Shown here piece after piece: positions 6,083 through 8,148 of a stretch of DNA of 8,148 nt (its first letter is position 1; the number at the start of each line of letters is the position of its first letter). Origin of the DNA: an uncultured Verrucomicrobiota bacterium (GTDB taxonomy: Bacteria; Verrucomicrobiota; Verrucomicrobiia; Opitutales; Opitutaceae). The DNA lies in NCBI GenBank assembly GCA_903919625.1, contig CAIXIZ010000366.1, forward strand, positions 1-8,148, in the 5' to 3' direction. Below the pieces are notes generated by a model that was given only the letters and a program-made list of their open reading frames with translations, was not told the origin of the DNA and did no database searches. Made by a program: the position numbers and the translations under genes.

Positions 6083-6643
6083 ATGATCGCATCCACACAG
6101 ACCAATCATCCTATCGCGGGATCAAAATCTGCCGCCAAACCGGGCGACCAGATTGATCGCGCCTGCCAGCGGCTGCGCGCCGCCGGGCTGAGAATCACGC
6201 AGCCGAGGATCGCCATTCTGACCGCTTTGCTCAACCGGGGCAAGCCCGCATCAATTGAACAATTGCACGAAGATCTGGCCAACGTTGCCTGTGATCTGGT
6301 CACGGTCTACCGCTGCCTCGCGGCGTTTCAGGAACTTGGCATTGTCCGTCGTTGCTACTTTGAAAACGGCACCAGCCTCTATCAGTTGCACCTCGAAGGC
6401 GAACCGGTTTATCACGTCGTCACGCGTGAGGGCAATGTGGTCGAACAAATCGAACCGGGCCTGGCCTCGGAGATCAAGTCCGTGGTGAGCCGGGTTGAAG
6501 CCAGCCTCAAGGCCCAGGGCTACACCGGAGTTTCCCACTTGGTGGAGTTTTTTGCCAGCGCCCCTCGCGCCGCGCTGACCACCTCCGCGGCGCTCCATCC
6601 CCGCGGCGCTGCGCCCGTGCCGGTTCCCGAAACCCACCACTGA
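6083..6643 (+). CDS. Fur-family transcriptional regulator with degenerate metal sites
   Basis: 186-residue winged-helix regulator of the Fur superfamily. The DNA-binding domain is intact: LRAAGLRITQPRIAILTALL (31-50), SIEQLHEDL (57-65) and the recognition-helix block DLVTVYRCLAAFQELGIVRR (71-90), which matches the Fur TVYR signature. The dimerisation domain follows (GTSLYQL at 96-102 to SHLVEFF at 151-157). The usual HHHDHLxCxxCG segment is replaced by EPVYHVVTREG (107-117), so the structural CxxC is gone. The regulatory-site Glu in Fur's FEL motif is Gln101 here, and only His111, Glu121 and His152 remain of the likely ligands. A 25-residue Pro/Ala-rich tail ends in HH. It may sense something other than iron or zinc, or not bind metal at all. 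Start ATG 6083 has a strong ribosome binding site. It is divergent from the Minf_1886/M16 operon and convergent with the response regulator. Family is secure; ligand and targets are unknown. Confidence 0.9.
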   Translation: MIASTQTNHPIAGSKSAAKPGDQIDRACQRLRAAGLRITQPRIAILTALLNRGKPASIEQLHEDLANVACDLVTVYRCLAAFQELGIVRRCYFENGTSLYQLHLEGEPVYHVVTREGNVVEQIEPGLASEIKSVVSRVEASLKAQGYTGVSHLVEFFASAPRAALTTSAALHPRGAAPVPVPETHH

Positions 6644-6701
6644 GCAGGCCGACTTCCTGTTCCCGTCGGTGCGGGGTTTGCTTGCGACCGGGACGGTGCT
6701 G

Positions 6702-7409
6702 TCAGGTGGCGTAGCGGTAGCCCACGCCATGCACGGTCACCAGCACGGCGGGATTTTCCGGCTCGACCTCAATTTTCTTGCGCAGTTGTGCGACATGCTG
6801 GTCCAGGGTGCGGGTGGTGCCATAATATCCGGTGCCCCATGCGACACTCAGCAGCAGGTCACGGGACAGCACTTCCCCGGGATGCGCGGTAAAAACCTCC
6901 GCCAGCTTGAGCTCGCGCGCCGTCAGCGTCGTGCTCCGGCCCGCCACGGTGGCCGTGAACATGCGCCGGTCAATGGTGGCCGGACCCAGTTGGAAAGTCG
7001 GTGCGCTCCCGGCCGACGCTTCCAAAGGGGCGTGCCGGCCGTCCTTCCCCCGCCGCAGGAGCGCCTCCACCCGGGCCAGCAGTTCATGCACCCCGAAAGG
7101 CTTGGTCACGTAGTCGTCCGCCCCGAGCTTGAGGCCGACCACCTTGTCGATTTCCTCGCTTTTCGCGGTCAGAAACAGCACCGGGACGCGGGCATCGTGG
7201 GCGCGAATTTCGCGGCAGGCGTCATAGCCGCTCAGCTGCGGCATCATCACGTCCAGGATCACGAGGTCGAATTTTTCCTGGGGAAACAGTTTGACCGCCT
7301 GGGCCCCGTTGGTCGCGGCCGTCACCGTGTAGCCTTCGCTTTCCAGCGTGGCTTGCAGACCCTGGCGGATGGGGGTGGCATCTTCCGCGATGAGAATATG
7401 GGCGTTCAT
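6702..7409 (-). CDS. OmpR/PhoB-family response regulator
   Basis: 235-residue DNA-binding response regulator. The receiver domain (residues 1-120) has the acidic pair Glu9-Asp10, the phosphoacceptor Asp53 in LVILDVMMP, the switch Thr81 in FLTAK and Lys103 in VTKPF. After a linker (about 117-137) comes a winged-helix domain with LTARELKLAEVF, the VLSRDLLLSVAW block, TRTLDQHVAQLRKKI as recognition helix and the C-terminal VHGVGYRYAT wing, which define the OmpR/PhoB class. All phosphorylation residues are present, so it should be controlled by the kinase encoded just upstream. Its ATG overlaps the kinase stop (ATGA, 7406-7409). I see no Shine-Dalgarno sequence before that ATG, so expression probably depends on translational coupling. 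It converges on the Fur-like gene, leaving 58 bp. Target genes cannot be inferred. Confidence 0.96.
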   Translation of the reverse strand: MNAHILIAEDATPIRQGLQATLESEGYTVTAATNGAQAVKLFPQEKFDLVILDVMMPQLSGYDACREIRAHDARVPVLFLTAKSEEIDKVVGLKLGADDYVTKPFGVHELLARVEALLRRGKDGRHAPLEASAGSAPTFQLGPATIDRRMFTATVAGRSTTLTARELKLAEVFTAHPGEVLSRDLLLSVAWGTGYYGTTRTLDQHVAQLRKKIEVEPENPAVLVTVHGVGYRYAT

Positions 7410-8148
7410 GGGAGTGAAAGGATGAAGCTGGTCCCCCCGCCGGCCCGGGGCTCATGACGCAGGTCGCCGCCCAGACCGCGGGCGAGCTGACGGGCGATGC
7501 TCAGGCCCAACCCGGCCCCGCCTTGCTCGGCTGTCAGCGCCGCGTCCACCCGGTGGAACTGCTCGAAGATTTTTTCGGCATGTGCCGCCGGGATGCCGGA
7601 ACCGCGATCCAGCACCCTGACCTCCACCCCACCGGGCGACCCCGGGCCGGCCCGGCGCGGGCTGAGCATCACGGTGACTTCACCGCCGCCGGCGGCATAT
7701 TTGCAGGCATTTTCCATGAGATTCAGCACAATCTGGGTGAAGGCGTCGCGGTCCGTCGTGGACCACAACGGACCGGTCGGCAGGTCACACACCAGCCGCA
7801 GTCCGGCCTCGGCCACGCGGGGTGCGTGCGCCTCAAGCAGACCGCCTAGGACGGCGCCCAGGTCGGTCGGCTGGCGTTGATACTGCTTTTGGCCCTGCTC
7901 GAGCTTGCTGAAATCGAGGACATTGTTGACCAGACGCGCGAGCCGTTGGGTCTCGCCGCCAATGGTGCGCAGATATCCTGCGCGTTGCCCCTCGTCGCGG
8001 ACGCGGCCCTGTTCCAGCAGTTCCGTATAGAGGCGGATGGTGGTGAGCGGCGTCTTGAACTCGTGCGAGACATTGGCCACGAACGAGGTTTTTTGCCGTG
8101 CCTCGGTCGCGCTGGCTTCGGCCTGGCGCAGCAACAGTGAACCGCCGG
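7406..8148 (-). CDS. sensor histidine kinase, catalytic part (N-terminus beyond window)
   Basis: The last 246 residues of a HisKA-type sensor kinase; the frame is open through the right edge. The TTG at 8134 is an internal Leu codon, not the start. The dimerisation/phosphoacceptor helix carries FVANVSHEFKTPLTTIRLY, with the autophosphorylated His at codon 8065-8063. The HATPase_c domain has the N box QIVLNLMENACKYA (Asn at 7711-7709), the G1 box VLDRGSGIP (Asp at 7609-7607), the F-box-like EKIFEQFHRVD and the G2 box GGAGLGLSIARQLA. All boxes look functional. The H-box resembles PhoR/KdpD-type kinases, but the signal domain is not visible, so the stimulus is unknown. It probably autophosphorylates and passes phosphate to Asp53 of the regulator it overlaps by 4 bp. 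Confidence 0.95.
   Translation of the reverse strand, partial: GGSLLLRQAEASATEARQKTSFVANVSHEFKTPLTTIRLYTELLEQGRVRDEGQRAGYLRTIGGETQRLARLVNNVLDFSKLEQGQKQYQRQPTDLGAVLGGLLEAHAPRVAEAGLRLVCDLPTGPLWSTTDRDAFTQIVLNLMENACKYAAGGGEVTVMLSPRRAGPGSPGGVEVRVLDRGSGIPAAHAEKIFEQFHRVDAALTAEQGGAGLGLSIARQLARGLGGDLRHEPRAGGGTSFILSLP

Noticed and set aside
6055..6156. Upstream ATG at 6055 giving a 33-residue out-of-frame ORF that overlaps the Fur-like start.
   Set aside because: No ribosome binding site in front of it, while the AAAAGGAG at 6065-6072 is placed for the ATG at 6083.
6644..6701. Possible terminator between the converging Fur-like and response-regulator genes (CCGAC 6649-6653 with GTCGG 6665-6669).
   Set aside because: Only 5 bp with an 11-nt loop and no T run on either strand; competing pairings are equally weak.
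1..8148. CRISPR arrays, tRNA or rRNA genes, insertion sequences, toxin-antitoxin or phage-defence genes.
   Set aside because: No regularly spaced repeats, terminal inverted repeats with a transposase, cloverleaf sequence or defence-protein motifs were seen; the genes fill almost the whole window with housekeeping and regulatory families.

Overview
The window comes from a GC-rich bacterial chromosome, most likely a member of the Verrucomicrobiota (an Opitutales-like genome would fit). The main clue is the protein encoded at 5455-5901 on the minus strand. It looks like the small Minf_1886 family, which I know only from verrucomicrobia and planctomycetes. The strong third-position G/C bias, with long open antisense frames over real genes, agrees. 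The assignment is inference from memory of families; no search was run.

Layout. (1) 1-1932 (+): most of an IlvD/Edd-superfamily sugar-acid dehydratase of the YjhG/YagF (D-xylonate dehydratase) type; its 5' end lies before the window. (2) 2035-2880 (+): NAD kinase, nadK. (3) Convergent to nadK, on the minus strand, a two-gene operon: a Minf_1886-family protein (5901 to 5455), then a double-length, single-chain M16 zinc metallopeptidase (5458 to 2903). The two overlap by ATGA. (4) An AT-rich 181-bp divergent intergenic region (5902-6082) holding several dyads, a terminator-like hairpin with a T run and a PerR/Fur-box-like sequence. (5) 6083-6643 (+): a Fur-family regulator that has lost most of the usual metal ligands. 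(6) Convergent to it, on the minus strand, a two-component system: a sensor histidine kinase that enters from the right edge (8148 to 7406), then an OmpR/PhoB-type response regulator (7409 to 6702), again joined by ATGA.

How the genes fit together. The dehydratase points to pentonate (xylonate-type) catabolism, and NAD kinase supplies NADP; nothing beyond adjacency links the two. The Fur-like gene and the Minf_1886/M16 operon share one compact control region, so the Fur-like protein is the natural candidate regulator of itself and perhaps of that operon. The kinase and regulator form an ordinary two-component pair whose sensory domain is outside the window.

There is no clear new defence system, mobile element, CRISPR array, rRNA or tRNA here. 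The points most worth following up are the Fur-like protein with an apparently dismantled metal site, the dyad-rich divergent region beside it, and the translational coupling of a lineage-restricted unknown protein to an M16 peptidase. No gene-free stretch exceeds 181 bp.
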